Source: Roseibium album
GTDB lineage: Bacteria; Pseudomonadota; Alphaproteobacteria; Rhizobiales; Stappiaceae
Direction: 5' to 3'
Length of the DNA stretch: 64,000 nucleotides
NCBI RefSeq assembly: GCF_001404515.1
Contig: NZ_CXWE01000010.1
Span: forward strand, 102,735 to 166,734
The position numbers were made by a program, and so were the translations under genes. The stretch's first letter is position 1. The number at the start of each line of letters is the position of its first letter. Below the pieces are notes generated by a model, which saw only the letters and a list, made by a program, of their open reading frames with translations, made no database searches and was not told the DNA's origin. This document shows, piece by piece, positions 26,056 through 34,615 of this stretch.

Positions 26056-26634
26056 TCAGCCGCGCCGGTAGATGCTCATGACGACGCCGTTCGCGCAAGG
26101 TTCCGATTTGGCCAGCTTGAGCGTTTCCGGTTCCGCCGGTTTTTCGAACAGCCGTTTGCCGGAACCGGCAACGACCGGAAATGTCCAAAGTCGGAATTCG
26201 TCGATCAGGTCGTGCGCAAGCAGGAACTGGATCAGCTCCCAGCTGCCATGAATCTGCAGGATAGGCCCGTCTTCAAGCTTCAGATCCGAAATTTTCCGCG
26301 CAATGTCGCCAGAGATCGCATGGGAGTGCTTCCAGCTCAGGTTGTCCGGGCGCGAAGTGACAACATATTTGCTGGCGGCATTCATCATGTCGGCGACCGG
26401 GTCACCTGCAGCATCGGGCCAGTGTCCAGCGAACAGGTCGTAGGTCTTGCGTCCGAAGAGCATGTCATACGGTTCGGACATTGCTTCTTTTTGAACCTGT
26501 TCCATCACGCCGTTCCAATAGGGAGTTGCCCAGCCACCCCGCTCGAAGTTTCCCGAGCGGTCTTCGTCGGGCTTGCTGGGTGCCTGCATCACGCCATCCA
26601 GGGTAATGAAGGTCAGTATGGCGATGTTTCTCAT
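26056..26634 (-). CDS. Dihydrofolate reductase / RibD C-terminal family protein
   Basis: A 192-residue DHFR-fold protein: ITLDGVMQAP at the start, MLFGRKTYDLFAGHWP near residue 58 and LIDEFRLWTFPVVAGSGKRLF near residue 142. These small RibD-C proteins occur widely with ArsR-SRPBCC pairs, and most have no known reaction. It is last in the operon with the SRPBCC gene (four-base overlap). It is unlikely to be the housekeeping DHFR. Confidence 0.87.
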   Translation of the reverse strand: MRNIAILTFITLDGVMQAPSKPDEDRSGNFERGGWATPYWNGVMEQVQKEAMSEPYDMLFGRKTYDLFAGHWPDAAGDPVADMMNAASKYVVTSRPDNLSWKHSHAISGDIARKISDLKLEDGPILQIHGSWELIQFLLAHDLIDEFRLWTFPVVAGSGKRLFEKPAEPETLKLAKSEPCANGVVMSIYRRG

Positions 26635-27089
26635 TGCTGGGTCTCCCGAATGAAGAATGCGTCCAGGACGGACAGTGTCGCTTCCCAGCCGTCGGCATGT
26701 ATCGAGCAGACGCTGTCTGACGGGATGCCTTCATGAGTAATCACGACTTCCGTGGCATTTGGTTTTTCCAGAAACCGAAACGAGACCTTCATCGGCACGT
26801 TTTCAAGCGGATCCGGGGCTTGCCATTCCCAGGTCATCACGATCTGTTTCGGCCGGTCGATCACTTCGAATACCCCGGCGACAACCGGATTTCGGCCATC
26901 AGGCATCCTGTACCGGAGACGAAAGCGGCCACCTGGTGTGAAATCATATTTCAAGGCCTCGACAGTGATATCCGGGCTCGGCGTGAACCAGCATGTCAGG
27001 GACGCCTCTGTTGCAAAGGCGTCGAAGAGCGGGCCGGGAAGAGCTTTTATCGTGCGGCGGACAACCAGTGGAATGGCGACTGACGTCAT
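26631..27089 (-). CDS. SRPBCC/AHSA1-domain protein
   Basis: A 152-residue START-like ligand-binding fold: IKALPGLFDAFATEASLTCWF-like opening (the text here is approximate; the visible motif is LFDAFATEASLTCWFTP near residue 23), then GGRFRLRYRMPDG and a long C-terminal helix. It overlaps the ArsR gene upstream and the DHFR-like gene downstream by four bases each. ArsR-SRPBCC pairs are common and are probably sensors or binders of small hydrophobic ligands; function unproven. Confidence 0.87.
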   Translation of the reverse strand: MTSVAIPLVVRRTIKALPGPLFDAFATEASLTCWFTPSPDITVEALKYDFTPGGRFRLRYRMPDGRNPVVAGVFEVIDRPKQIVMTWEWQAPDPLENVPMKVSFRFLEKPNATEVVITHEGIPSDSVCSIHADGWEATLSVLDAFFIRETQQ

Positions 27090-27436
27090 GTCTTGTCCTC
27101 CTGTCCGTCCGCGGCATTGACGAATTTTTCCAGACGCTGAAGGGTGCCTTCCCAGAACGTCCGGTGCCTGGATATCCAGTCCTCTGCTTCCCTCAAGGGA
27201 GCCGTTTCCAGATGAAACAGGTGAACACGCCCGTTGATTTCCCTGCGAACCAGCCCTGCCTTTTCAAGCACTTTCAGGTGCTTGGAGATCGTGGGTTGTG
27301 CCACGCTGAAAGGCGAGCGGAGTTCGTTTGCCGACAGGGCACCGTTGCGCGCCAGCATTGCAATCATTTCACGCCGCGTGCCGTCGCCAAGTGCGTGAAA
27401 GGAGCGGTCCATGGAAGTTTGATAATGAATAGCCAT
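27086..27436 (-). CDS. ArsR-family regulator of the SRPBCC-linked type
   Basis: Winged-helix repressor, 108-122 residues depending on the start. Features are LGDGTRREMIAML, VAQPTISKHLKVLEKAGLV (recognition helix) and GRVHLFHLE (wing), with no metal-binding cysteine pair. Start options are TTG 27454, ATG 27436 and ATG 27412. A promoter with TTGACA on the minus strand would put the transcript start close to 27436, so 27412 may be the real start. The palindrome at 27429-27444 covers the first ATG, indicating autorepression. Confidence 0.85.
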   Translation of the reverse strand: MAIHYQTSMDRSFHALGDGTRREMIAMLARNGALSANELRSPFSVAQPTISKHLKVLEKAGLVRREINGRVHLFHLETAPLREAEDWISRHRTFWEGTLQRLEKFVNAADGQEDKT

Positions 27437-27471
27437 ATGGCTATATAAATTCAAACCATGTTCGCTGTCAA
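27429..27471 (-). promoter_or_regulatory. Promoter and palindromic operator of the arsR-SRPBCC-DHFR operon
   Basis: On the minus strand, TTGACA (27471-27466) is followed at 18 bases by TATATA (27447-27442). The exact 16-base palindrome ATAGCCATATGGCTAT at 27429-27444 overlaps the -10 region and expected start point. This is the classical layout for ArsR autorepression. Confidence 0.65.
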
Positions 27472-27541
27472 TGTAATCCTCGTTTGGGAATTCATCGCTG
27501 TTCAGGAGACACAGAGACCGGTTGTTCCGCCAAGGACCCGA

Positions 27542-28201
27542 TCAGCGGTCCTGAATGTGGGCAAGAAGTGATTTCTTTGCACCCAGGATATGCTCACCCG
27601 TGAGATCGGCGGCAAGATCCGCGTCTCCGGCCTCGCAAGCGTCCATGATGCCGAAGTGTTCGCGGCCCGCGCGTTCCATGCCATTGGACATGACCAGCTG
27701 GGCGCGGATCTGGCGTTCTACACGGTCAATTGCATTGTGAGCGATTTCCCTGAAGAACTTCAGGTCACTGGCGCTGTAAAGTGTCTCGTGGAAGTCGCGA
27801 TTGAGATCGCCCCATTCCATCGGATTGTCCGATGCGGAGAATGCCGCGCATTTTTCGCGCGCACTGGCGAGAATCTCTTTCGACATCCGCGGCACGGCAT
27901 TCTTGATGATTTCCGGTTCGACCAGGGCTCTCAGGTCGAAAATCTCTTCGGTTTCCTTTGGCGAGAGACCGGCGACGACCGCACCCTTGTAGCGCTGTGT
28001 CTTGACCAGTCCCTGCTCCTCGAGACGGGAGATGGCTTCGCGGACCGGAATACGGCTGGTGTTGAAGAGGCGGGCAATTTCATCCTGGCGAAGAGGTTCG
28101 CCTTCTTCGAGTTGTCCCTGGATAATGGCTTTCCGCAGCGCGTCGAACACGATCGAGGACGCAGATGCTGTCGTGGAAATGTCCATCGATGTCAGTTTCA
28201 T
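27542..28201 (-). CDS. GntR-family regulator with FCD effector domain
   Basis: A 219-residue regulator: GntR winged helix (about residues 12-78, LRQDEIARLFNTSRIPVREAI) followed by an all-helical FCD domain with metal-ligand candidates DLNRDFHETLY near residue 127 and EHFGIMDA. It is divergent from the amino-acid transporter and hydroxyproline genes, so it is the likely repressor of that locus. AATATTGGATCC in the intergenic region (28283-28294) recurs before the peptide ABC operon. Confidence 0.9.
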   Translation of the reverse strand: MKLTSMDISTTASASSIVFDALRKAIIQGQLEEGEPLRQDEIARLFNTSRIPVREAISRLEEQGLVKTQRYKGAVVAGLSPKETEEIFDLRALVEPEIIKNAVPRMSKEILASAREKCAAFSASDNPMEWGDLNRDFHETLYSASDLKFFREIAHNAIDRVERQIRAQLVMSNGMERAGREHFGIMDACEAGDADLAADLTGEHILGAKKSLLAHIQDR

Positions 28202-28282
28202 TAGCCGTCACTCCCTGGATCCGTCTTTTAAGCGAACCTCCCGAGTCGGGGAAGCGGAAAACTTTTTGAATATTTTATATTG

Positions 28283-28294
28283 AATATTGGATCC
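28283..28294. promoter_or_regulatory. Candidate GntR operator half-site shared with peptide ABC operon
   Basis: AATATTGGATCC is identical to 16805-16816, where it forms part of a perfect palindrome; here the right half (GAAAT) is degenerate. It lies 59 bases before the binding-protein start and 82 bases from the divergent GntR gene. Confidence 0.5.
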
Positions 28295-28352
28295 GAAATG
28301 GTTTATCAATCTCCCGCCAGAAGAAATTCTTCGAAAAATGAAGAGGGGAACC

Positions 28353-29153
28353 ATGTTCAAGAAAATTGCGGCAGCTGCCGCCCTGACGCTTGTTGCCGCA
28401 ATGCCGGTAAAGGCGGATACGCTCGATGATGTTGTTGACCGCGGCGAACTGCGCTGTGGTGTTGTTCTGGATTTTCCGCCGATCGGTTATCGGGATGCCA
28501 ACAACGAACCCGCCGGTTTTGACGTCGAATACTGCAACGATCTCGCTGCGGCGCTGGAGGTGGAACCCAAGATCCTGCCTCTGACATGGGCCGAACGCCT
28601 TCCGGTTATCGTCACCGGCCGCGCGGATGTGGTTTTCGGCGCAACTTCCGACAGCCTCGCGCGGGCCCGGACTGTCGGTTTCACCATTCCCTACGCGATC
28701 TATTACGCACAGGGCGTGGTCAATTCCGAAAGCGGAATCAAGTCGTTTGAAGATATTCGCGGCAAGCGTGTCGCGGCTGCCATCGGCACGGTGCCGGAGC
28801 AGGAATGGCTGAAAATTGCCAAGGAATGGGGTGAAGAAAACCTCTATCAGGGCTACCAGTCCGAAAACGAGGTGTTCCTCGCCGTGGCCCAGGGCAAGGC
28901 CGATATCGGCATCACCACAAATACGGCTGTCAAGCCGATCACGGAACAATACGATACGATTTTCGCCGGACCGCGCATGCCCTGGACCACAGACTACACG
29001 TCTGTTGTCGGCAAGCGTGAAGACGTGACCTGGCTCAACTTCCTGAACCTGTTTGTCACCCATCAGGTACGCTCGGGCCGTTACGGGGAACTCTGGGGCA
29101 AGTATGTCGGCGGCGAGGCTCCGGAATTGCGCATTCCCGGCGTGATGTACTGA
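28353..29153 (+). CDS. Family 3 ABC transporter substrate-binding protein (amino acid type)
   Basis: A 266-residue periplasmic protein. ATG 28353 follows GAGGGGAA. A signal peptide of about 20 residues ends in VKA. The mature chain has GELRCGVVLDFPPIGYRDANNEPAGFDVEYCNDL-type family 3 opening (residues 30-63; the shortest reliable motif is PPIGYRD) and the GKRVAAAIGT hinge segment. It begins an amino-acid ABC transporter operon next to hydroxyproline catabolic genes, so hydroxyproline or a related imino acid is the likely ligand. Confidence 0.9.
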   Translation: MFKKIAAAAALTLVAAMPVKADTLDDVVDRGELRCGVVLDFPPIGYRDANNEPAGFDVEYCNDLAAALEVEPKILPLTWAERLPVIVTGRADVVFGATSDSLARARTVGFTIPYAIYYAQGVVNSESGIKSFEDIRGKRVAAAIGTVPEQEWLKIAKEWGEENLYQGYQSENEVFLAVAQGKADIGITTNTAVKPITEQYDTIFAGPRMPWTTDYTSVVGKREDVTWLNFLNLFVTHQVRSGRYGELWGKYVGGEAPELRIPGVMY

Positions 29154-29251
29154 TCCTTCCCGACTTGGGGCATGTCCGAAAGTCTCCGGATTGCCGGACG
29201 TGCCTCCCTTTTGTATTCACCTGTTTCCGCAAGGCGACCGCATAGGTCTCA

Positions 29252-29287
29252 TTCGGAGGCAGGGTTGTGTGAAAACCGCCCTCCGAA
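29252..29287 (+). terminator. Intercistronic hairpin after binding-protein gene
   Basis: TTCGGAGG at 29252-29259 pairs with CCTCCGAA at 29280-29287 over a 20-base loop, between the binding-protein and permease genes. It is probably an mRNA-stabilising or attenuating stem. Confidence 0.5.
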
Positions 29288-29301
29288 GCCCGTGACATCT
29301 G

Positions 29302-29964
29302 ATGTTCGACTATAATTTCCATTGGCGACCAGTGCTGAAAAACCTGCCGGACCTGCTGGGTGCGGGGCTGCTGACCCTTCAGGTTGCGGTGCTTGCCATG
29401 GTGGTCGGCATCGTCATCGGTTTGGCGCTCGCCCTGATCCGCATGCACATGCGCGGCCCTCTCTACTGGTTGGCGACGGGCTGGGTTGAGCTGGCGCGCA
29501 ACACGCCGGCCCTGTTCCAGCTGTTTTTCTTCGGTTTTGGGCTTGGGGCCTTCGGTCTTCACCTCAGTCCGTTCGCGATCGTGCTTTGTGGTCTGAGCTT
29601 CAACTGCGCCGGCTATCTCGCCGAAAACTTCCGGGGCGGGTTTCAGGCGGTGCCGGAGACACAGTTGCGCGCGGCGCGCAGCCTTGGCATGACCGCCTGG
29701 CAGGCCTACACGCGCATCATCATTCCGCAGGTTTTCAGGATCGTTTATCACCCGTTGACCAACCAGCTGGTCTGGGCGGTGCTGATGTCCTCGCTCGGTA
29801 TGCTGGTCGGCTTTCGCGAGCTCAGCGGCGAGACGCAGTTCTTTGCCAGCCGAACCTTCCGCATTTTCGAGTATTTCGCGGCGACCGCCGTGATCTACTA
29901 CGTGATTGTCAAGATCATTCTGCTCGCATCCCGGCTGCTCGCCGCGCGACTGTTCCGGTATTGA
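29302..29964 (+). CDS. Amino acid ABC transporter permease (HisM/GlnP type)
   Basis: A 220-residue permease with about five helices. It has GAGLLTLQVAVLAMVVGIVIG near residue 20, the ARNTPALFQLFFFGFGLG motif typical of polar amino acid permeases, and the EAA loop AARSLGMTAWQAYTRIIIPQ near residue 130. It pairs with the permease at 29975 and the ATPase at 30634. Confidence 0.9.
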   Translation: MFDYNFHWRPVLKNLPDLLGAGLLTLQVAVLAMVVGIVIGLALALIRMHMRGPLYWLATGWVELARNTPALFQLFFFGFGLGAFGLHLSPFAIVLCGLSFNCAGYLAENFRGGFQAVPETQLRAARSLGMTAWQAYTRIIIPQVFRIVYHPLTNQLVWAVLMSSLGMLVGFRELSGETQFFASRTFRIFEYFAATAVIYYVIVKIILLASRLLAARLFRY

Positions 29965-29974
29965 GGAGGCTGAC

Positions 29975-30637
29975 TTGCAGGAAACGATAAGCTTCTTCAG
30001 CGGGTTCACCCCAAACGACCTGTGGTTCTTGGGCGAGGCTGCACTCAGAACCCTTTGGATCTCGGCGCTGTCGATCACGATCGGCACCATCTTGGGGGGT
30101 GTGTTTGGATGGATGCTCTATGAGGGCAAGCTGACCGCCGCACTGACCCTTGCCCCTGTCCTTGATATCTTCCGCTCCGTGCCGCTCATCATTCAGCTGG
30201 TGCTGTTCTACAATTTCGCCCCGATTGTCGGATTGGACCTCGATCCCTTCGGGTCGGGTGTGGTGATCCTGACGATCTACACGGCCGCGCTGGTGGCCAA
30301 TGTTGCACGCGGCGGGATCGAGGCGGTCGGCAAGCCCATGCGCCGGGCGGCCCGTTCCCTCGGCATGAGCTATTGGCAGGACATGCGCTACGTGGTGCTG
30401 CCGATCGGTGGCAGAGCGGTCTTTCCCGCATGGGTCGGCGTTGCACTCGGTGTGATGAAGGACAGTGCCCTCGTCTCAGTGCTTGGTTATGTCGAGCTTC
30501 TCAAGGCCAGCCAGATCCTGATCACCCGGACACAGGAACCGTTCCTGATCCTTGCAATCGCCGGCGCATTCTATTTCGCGCTGTCTTTCCCGATCTCGCG
30601 CTATGCCGCAAAACTGGAACAAAGGTGGGCCCAATGA
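29975..30637 (+). CDS. Amino acid ABC transporter permease, second subunit (TTG start)
   Basis: A 220-residue permease, paralogue of the preceding one, with RSVPLIIQLVLFYNFAP near residue 65 and RRAARSLGMSYWQDMRYVVLP near residue 123. TTG 29975 is the start because GAGGAGG at 29963-29969 is five bases upstream and no ATG or GTG fits; longer frames lie inside the previous gene. The stop overlaps the ATPase start (ATGA). Confidence 0.88.
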   Translation: MQETISFFSGFTPNDLWFLGEAALRTLWISALSITIGTILGGVFGWMLYEGKLTAALTLAPVLDIFRSVPLIIQLVLFYNFAPIVGLDLDPFGSGVVILTIYTAALVANVARGGIEAVGKPMRRAARSLGMSYWQDMRYVVLPIGGRAVFPAWVGVALGVMKDSALVSVLGYVELLKASQILITRTQEPFLILAIAGAFYFALSFPISRYAAKLEQRWAQ

Positions 30638-31356
30638 TCGAGATACGCGGCCTTGAGAAATATTTCGGCGCGCTTCAGGTGCTCAAGGGCATCGATCTGG
30701 ATGTAGCAAAGGGCGAAGTCCTTTCCGTCATCGGCGCATCGGGCTCCGGCAAGTCGACTTTGCTTTATTGCATCAACGGCCTTGAGCCCATCCAGAAAGG
30801 ATCCGTCATTGTCGACGGTACGGATGTCCATGCCAAGGGTACGGACATAAACAAGCTCCGGCAGAAACTCGGAATGGTGTTTCAGCAATGGAACAGTTTT
30901 CCGCATCTGACCGCGTTGGAAAACGTCGCGCTGGCCCCGAAAATCGTCAAGGGGAAGTCGAAAGCAGAAGCGCGCGACATCGCCGAAAAACAACTCAGGC
31001 ATGTCGGTCTCGACGACAAGTTGAACGTTTTTCCCAGTGCGCTGTCCGGCGGCCAGCAACAGCGCCTGGCGATTGCCCGGGCACTTGCAATGGAGCCCAC
31101 CTACATGCTGTTCGACGAGGCAACCTCAGCGCTCGATCCGGAGCTGGTGGGCGAAGTTCTCGATACCATGCGCCTGCTTGCTGAAGAAGGCATGACGATG
31201 ATCTGTGTCACCCATGAAATGGGATTTGCCCGCGATGTCTCCGACAGGGTCGCCTATTTTCACCAGGGTGTGATGGAGGAGATCGGGCCGCCGGAACAGA
31301 TCTTCGGCAATGCCACGTCCGGACATACCCGGAAATTTCTTGCTAACGTGCGCTGA
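30634..31356 (+). CDS. Amino acid ABC transporter ATP-binding protein (GlnQ type)
   Basis: A 240-residue ATPase: Walker A GASGSGKS near residue 36, Q-loop MVFQQWNSFPHLT near residue 83, signature LSGGQQQRLAIARALA near residue 136, Walker B MLFDEATSALDPE and H-loop VTHEMGFA. The ATG at 30634 overlaps the permease stop. It powers the transporter formed by the proteins at 28353-30637. Confidence 0.93.
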   Translation: MIEIRGLEKYFGALQVLKGIDLDVAKGEVLSVIGASGSGKSTLLYCINGLEPIQKGSVIVDGTDVHAKGTDINKLRQKLGMVFQQWNSFPHLTALENVALAPKIVKGKSKAEARDIAEKQLRHVGLDDKLNVFPSALSGGQQQRLAIARALAMEPTYMLFDEATSALDPELVGEVLDTMRLLAEEGMTMICVTHEMGFARDVSDRVAYFHQGVMEEIGPPEQIFGNATSGHTRKFLANVR

Positions 31357-31379
31357 TTCGGCGCGCATCTTTGTGACGC

Positions 31380-31428
31380 CAGGTCTGCGGCCCCATGCGG
31401 CGCGGGTTAACCTTGCCCGGCAGACCTG
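31380..31428 (+). terminator. Stem-loop between ATPase gene and hydroxyproline enzymes
   Basis: CAGGTCTG at 31380-31387 pairs with CAGACCTG at 31421-31428 over a long GC-rich loop, just before the ribosome site of the DapA-family gene. It may be an attenuator separating transport from catabolic genes. Confidence 0.4.
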
Positions 31429-31446
31429 CATCTGAAGGAGTGAATG

Positions 31447-32406
31447 ATGACAACGAATATCTTTTCCGGCTGCATGCCGGCCCTGATGACACCGTGCAAG
31501 GCCGATCGCTCGCCGGATTACGATGCACTCGTCAGAAAGGGCCAGGAATTGATCGCTGCGGGCATGTCTGCCGTGGTCTATTGCGGTTCCATGGGCGACT
31601 GGCCGCTCCTGACGGACGAAGAGCGCATGGAAGGCGTTGAGCGTCTGGTTGCGGCCAGGGTTCCTGTCGTGGTTGGAACCGGTGCGATCAACACAAAATC
31701 CGCTGTCGCACATGCCGCTCATGCCGCAAAGGTCGGAGCGCATGGATTGATGGTCATTCCGCGCGTGCTGTCTCGCGGCAGCTCCCTGGGTGCACAGCGA
31801 CACCATTTCAGTGCCATATTGTCGGCTGCGCCGAACATTCCGGCCGTCATCTACAACAGCCCTTACTACGGATTTGCGACACGTGCGGACCTGTTCTTCG
31901 AGCTGCGCGCACAATTCCCCAACCTGATCGGTTTCAAGGAATTCGGCGGCCTCGACGACCTGCGCTACGCAGCGGAAAACATCACTTCTCAGGATGACAA
32001 CGTCACGCTTATGGTCGGTGTCGACACGGCCGTTCTGCATGGCTACGTCAATTGCGGCGCGACCGGTGCCATAACCGGCATCGGCAATGCCATACCGAAA
32101 GAAGTCCTGCATCTTGTCCGGCTCTGCCAGAAAGCAGCCCAGGGACATGTCGAAGCGCGCCAGCGCGCGGCAGAGCTGGAAGAAGCGCTCGCGATCCTCT
32201 CAAGTTTCGACGAGGGCCCCGATCTCGTCCTTTACTACAAGCACCTGATGGTTCTGAACGGTGAAGGCGAATACAGCCTGCACTTCAACGAAACCGACGC
32301 CCTGAACGACGCGCAGCGCAACTATGTCGAAGCGCAATACAGTCTCTTCAAGACCTGGTACGCGGGTTGGTCCAGGCAGGGAGGAGTGATCGCCGAATGC
32401 GCGTGA
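31447..32406 (+). CDS. Dihydrodipicolinate synthase family enzyme, probable pyrroline-4-hydroxy-2-carboxylate deaminase
   Basis: A 319-residue class I aldolase-fold protein. The Schiff-base lysine is in LIGFKEFGG (about residue 164) and the tyrosine in VIYNSPYYG (about residue 136). The usual GTTGE segment is replaced by GSMGDWPLLTDEE, which I associate with the 4-hydroxyproline pathway deaminase that makes 2-oxoglutarate semialdehyde. ATG 31447 is preferred over 31444 because AAGGAG is then six bases away. It overlaps the epimerase gene by ten bases. Confidence 0.82.
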   Translation: MTTNIFSGCMPALMTPCKADRSPDYDALVRKGQELIAAGMSAVVYCGSMGDWPLLTDEERMEGVERLVAARVPVVVGTGAINTKSAVAHAAHAAKVGAHGLMVIPRVLSRGSSLGAQRHHFSAILSAAPNIPAVIYNSPYYGFATRADLFFELRAQFPNLIGFKEFGGLDDLRYAAENITSQDDNVTLMVGVDTAVLHGYVNCGATGAITGIGNAIPKEVLHLVRLCQKAAQGHVEARQRAAELEEALAILSSFDEGPDLVLYYKHLMVLNGEGEYSLHFNETDALNDAQRNYVEAQYSLFKTWYAGWSRQGGVIAECA

Positions 32407-33329
32407 TCGACAGTCATACGGCTGGTGAACCGACCCGTGTCGTGATCGACGGTGGCCCCGATCTTGGATCGGGATCGCTGGTCGAGCGTGCTGCGCGCCT
32501 GGAGGCTGAGCATCTCGATTTCTGCGCTTCTGTGGTGCTCGAGCCGCGCGGTCACGACGCTGTCATCGGTGCTCTCCTGTTGCCGCCCTCGCGGGATGAC
32601 TGCGTTGCCTCGGTGATCTACTTCAACAACCTGCAGAACCTCGGCATGTGCGGCCATGCATCGATTGGACTTGGCGTTACCCTGGCGCATCTGGGTCGGA
32701 TCGAACCCGGACGTCACAAGCTGGAAACCCCTGTCGGTGTGGTCGAAATTCATCTGCATGATGCGAACACGGTCTCCGTGGTCAATGTTGAAAGCTACAG
32801 GCATCTGAAAGATGTCATGGTAGATGTCGACGGGTTTGGCCAATTCACGGGTGATGTCGCCTGGGGCGGCAACTGGTTTTATCTGGTGAAAGACAGCCCG
32901 GTCGCCCTGACACCAGCCAACATCAGACCGTTGACGGATTTGACGCTAAAGATCCGCACGGCGCTCGAAGAGCGCGGGATCACGGGTGCGGACGGGGCCT
33001 GGATCGATCACATCGAGCTCTTTGGTCCACCGCAGGATCGTGCATCCGACAGCCGCAATTTCGTGCTGTGTCCGGGCGGAGCCTACGACCGTTCGCCCTG
33101 CGGGACCGGATGTTCCGCGAAGCTTGCCTGCCTGGCCGAAGATGGTGTCCTGGAACCGGGCCGCGAGTGGGTACAGGAAAGCGTCATCGGCAGCAAATAC
33201 ACGATCAGCTACCAGCGCGGATCGAAAGGCGCCATTGTGCCGTCTGTTACCGGTCAGGCATTCGTCACGTCCGATGCGACCCTGATTTTCAATCCCGCGG
33301 ATCCATATCGGCTGGGTATTCGGCCCTGA
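32397..33329 (+). CDS. Proline racemase superfamily, probable 4-hydroxyproline 2-epimerase
   Basis: A 310-residue cofactor-independent epimerase. Both catalytic cysteines are present: C85 in LGMCGHAS and C235 in RSPCGTGC. A Cys/Cys pair is the mark of proline racemase and 4-hydroxyproline 2-epimerase. It would convert trans-4-hydroxy-L-proline to cis-4-hydroxy-D-proline for the D-amino-acid oxidase encoded next. ATG 32397 lies inside the end of the deaminase gene and follows GGAGGAG. Confidence 0.87.
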   Translation: MRVIDSHTAGEPTRVVIDGGPDLGSGSLVERAARLEAEHLDFCASVVLEPRGHDAVIGALLLPPSRDDCVASVIYFNNLQNLGMCGHASIGLGVTLAHLGRIEPGRHKLETPVGVVEIHLHDANTVSVVNVESYRHLKDVMVDVDGFGQFTGDVAWGGNWFYLVKDSPVALTPANIRPLTDLTLKIRTALEERGITGADGAWIDHIELFGPPQDRASDSRNFVLCPGGAYDRSPCGTGCSAKLACLAEDGVLEPGREWVQESVIGSKYTISYQRGSKGAIVPSVTGQAFVTSDATLIFNPADPYRLGIRP

Positions 33330-33354
33330 GAGTTGAGAAGGTGATGTATCGACC

Positions 33355-34605
33355 ATGACGGACAACGCCGTCCATGACATCGTGGTGGTCGGTGCCGGGA
33401 TCATCGGCATCAGCACAGCGCTGGCCCTGCAGGCACAGGGACGACACGTCCAGGTGCTGGACAGGGACGACGGCCTGAAAAAGGCATCGGAAATGAATGC
33501 CGGCGCCTTTGCCTTCACCGATATCGTGCCGCTGGCAACACCGGGCATCATGCGCAAGGCACCCAAATGGCTTCTCGATCCGTTGGGTCCACTGTCCGTG
33601 CCGCCCGCCTATGCGCTGAAAATCGCGCCCTGGATGCTGCGCTTCTGGCGGGCGAGCTGGCCGGACCGCTACCGTCACTCCCTGAATGCGCAAGCCAGCC
33701 TGATGGATGCTTCCCGGCATGCGCTGGATTGCCAGATCCGGGAAACGTCTGCGGAGCAATTGTTTCGCCGGGATGGCCAGCTGCAGCTTTACGAAGGAGA
33801 GCGGGAATTCCGTGCCAGCATGGACGCCTGGCATCTCAGAAAGAAACACGGCATCCCCTTCGAGCTTCTGGAAACAAGAGACGCCATTGCCGCTATCCAG
33901 CCGGGTATAGACGCGCGTTTTACTCATGCAGGATATACGCCGGAATGGATGAATACCTGCAATCCGGCCAGCTTTCTGAAGCATCTCTCCGAAACTTTTC
34001 TGGCACGCGGAGGACGGATCGAAGCCGATGACGTCATGTCAGTCACACCTGGTGAGGCATTCGTTTCTTTGTCAGGACGGAACGGAGAAACGCGAGCAGC
34101 AAATGTCATTGTCTGTGCCGGTGCCTGGTCCCGTCATCTGGCGTCAACGGTCGGAGACAGTGTCCCGCTGGAAACGGAACGGGGTTACAACACAACCCTT
34201 GCCGACGGCGCGTTTGATCTGAGGACACATTTGACGTTTGGCAGCCACGGGTTCGTGGTGACACGGATCAACGACGGTATCCGGGTTGGCGGTGCTGTCG
34301 AGCTGGGCGGATTGAAGCTGCCCCCCAATTACAAGCGCGCGGAGACGCTGCTGAAAAAGGCCAAGAGTTTTCTGCCGGAGCTGAAGACGGAACCCGGGAC
34401 GCAGTGGATGGGATTCCGCCCTTCCATGCCGGACAGTCTCCCGGTCATCGACCGCTCGCCGAGGGAGCGCAGGGTTTTCTATGCCTTCGGGCATGGTCAT
34501 CTGGGCCTTACGCAGGCCGCCGGCACCGCAAAACTTGTCACCGAACTTGTCCAGGGTCAGACCCCTTCAATCGATATGAGCGCATTCTCTGCGCGCCGCT
34601 TCTGA
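33355..34605 (+). CDS. FAD-dependent D-amino acid oxidoreductase (DadA-like), probable D-hydroxyproline dehydrogenase
   Basis: A 416-residue flavoprotein. The dinucleotide-binding motif VVVGAGIIGISTALALQ lies at about residues 9-25, and the C-terminal FAD-contact motif FGHGHLGLTQAAGTA lies near residue 378. The DadA/GlyOx family and the position between the epimerase and the enolase-family gene suggest oxidation of cis-4-hydroxy-D-proline to pyrroline-4-hydroxy-2-carboxylate. Confidence 0.87.
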   Translation: MTDNAVHDIVVVGAGIIGISTALALQAQGRHVQVLDRDDGLKKASEMNAGAFAFTDIVPLATPGIMRKAPKWLLDPLGPLSVPPAYALKIAPWMLRFWRASWPDRYRHSLNAQASLMDASRHALDCQIRETSAEQLFRRDGQLQLYEGEREFRASMDAWHLRKKHGIPFELLETRDAIAAIQPGIDARFTHAGYTPEWMNTCNPASFLKHLSETFLARGGRIEADDVMSVTPGEAFVSLSGRNGETRAANVIVCAGAWSRHLASTVGDSVPLETERGYNTTLADGAFDLRTHLTFGSHGFVVTRINDGIRVGGAVELGGLKLPPNYKRAETLLKKAKSFLPELKTEPGTQWMGFRPSMPDSLPVIDRSPRERRVFYAFGHGHLGLTQAAGTAKLVTELVQGQTPSIDMSAFSARRF

Positions 34606-34615
34606 GGAGACGGAA

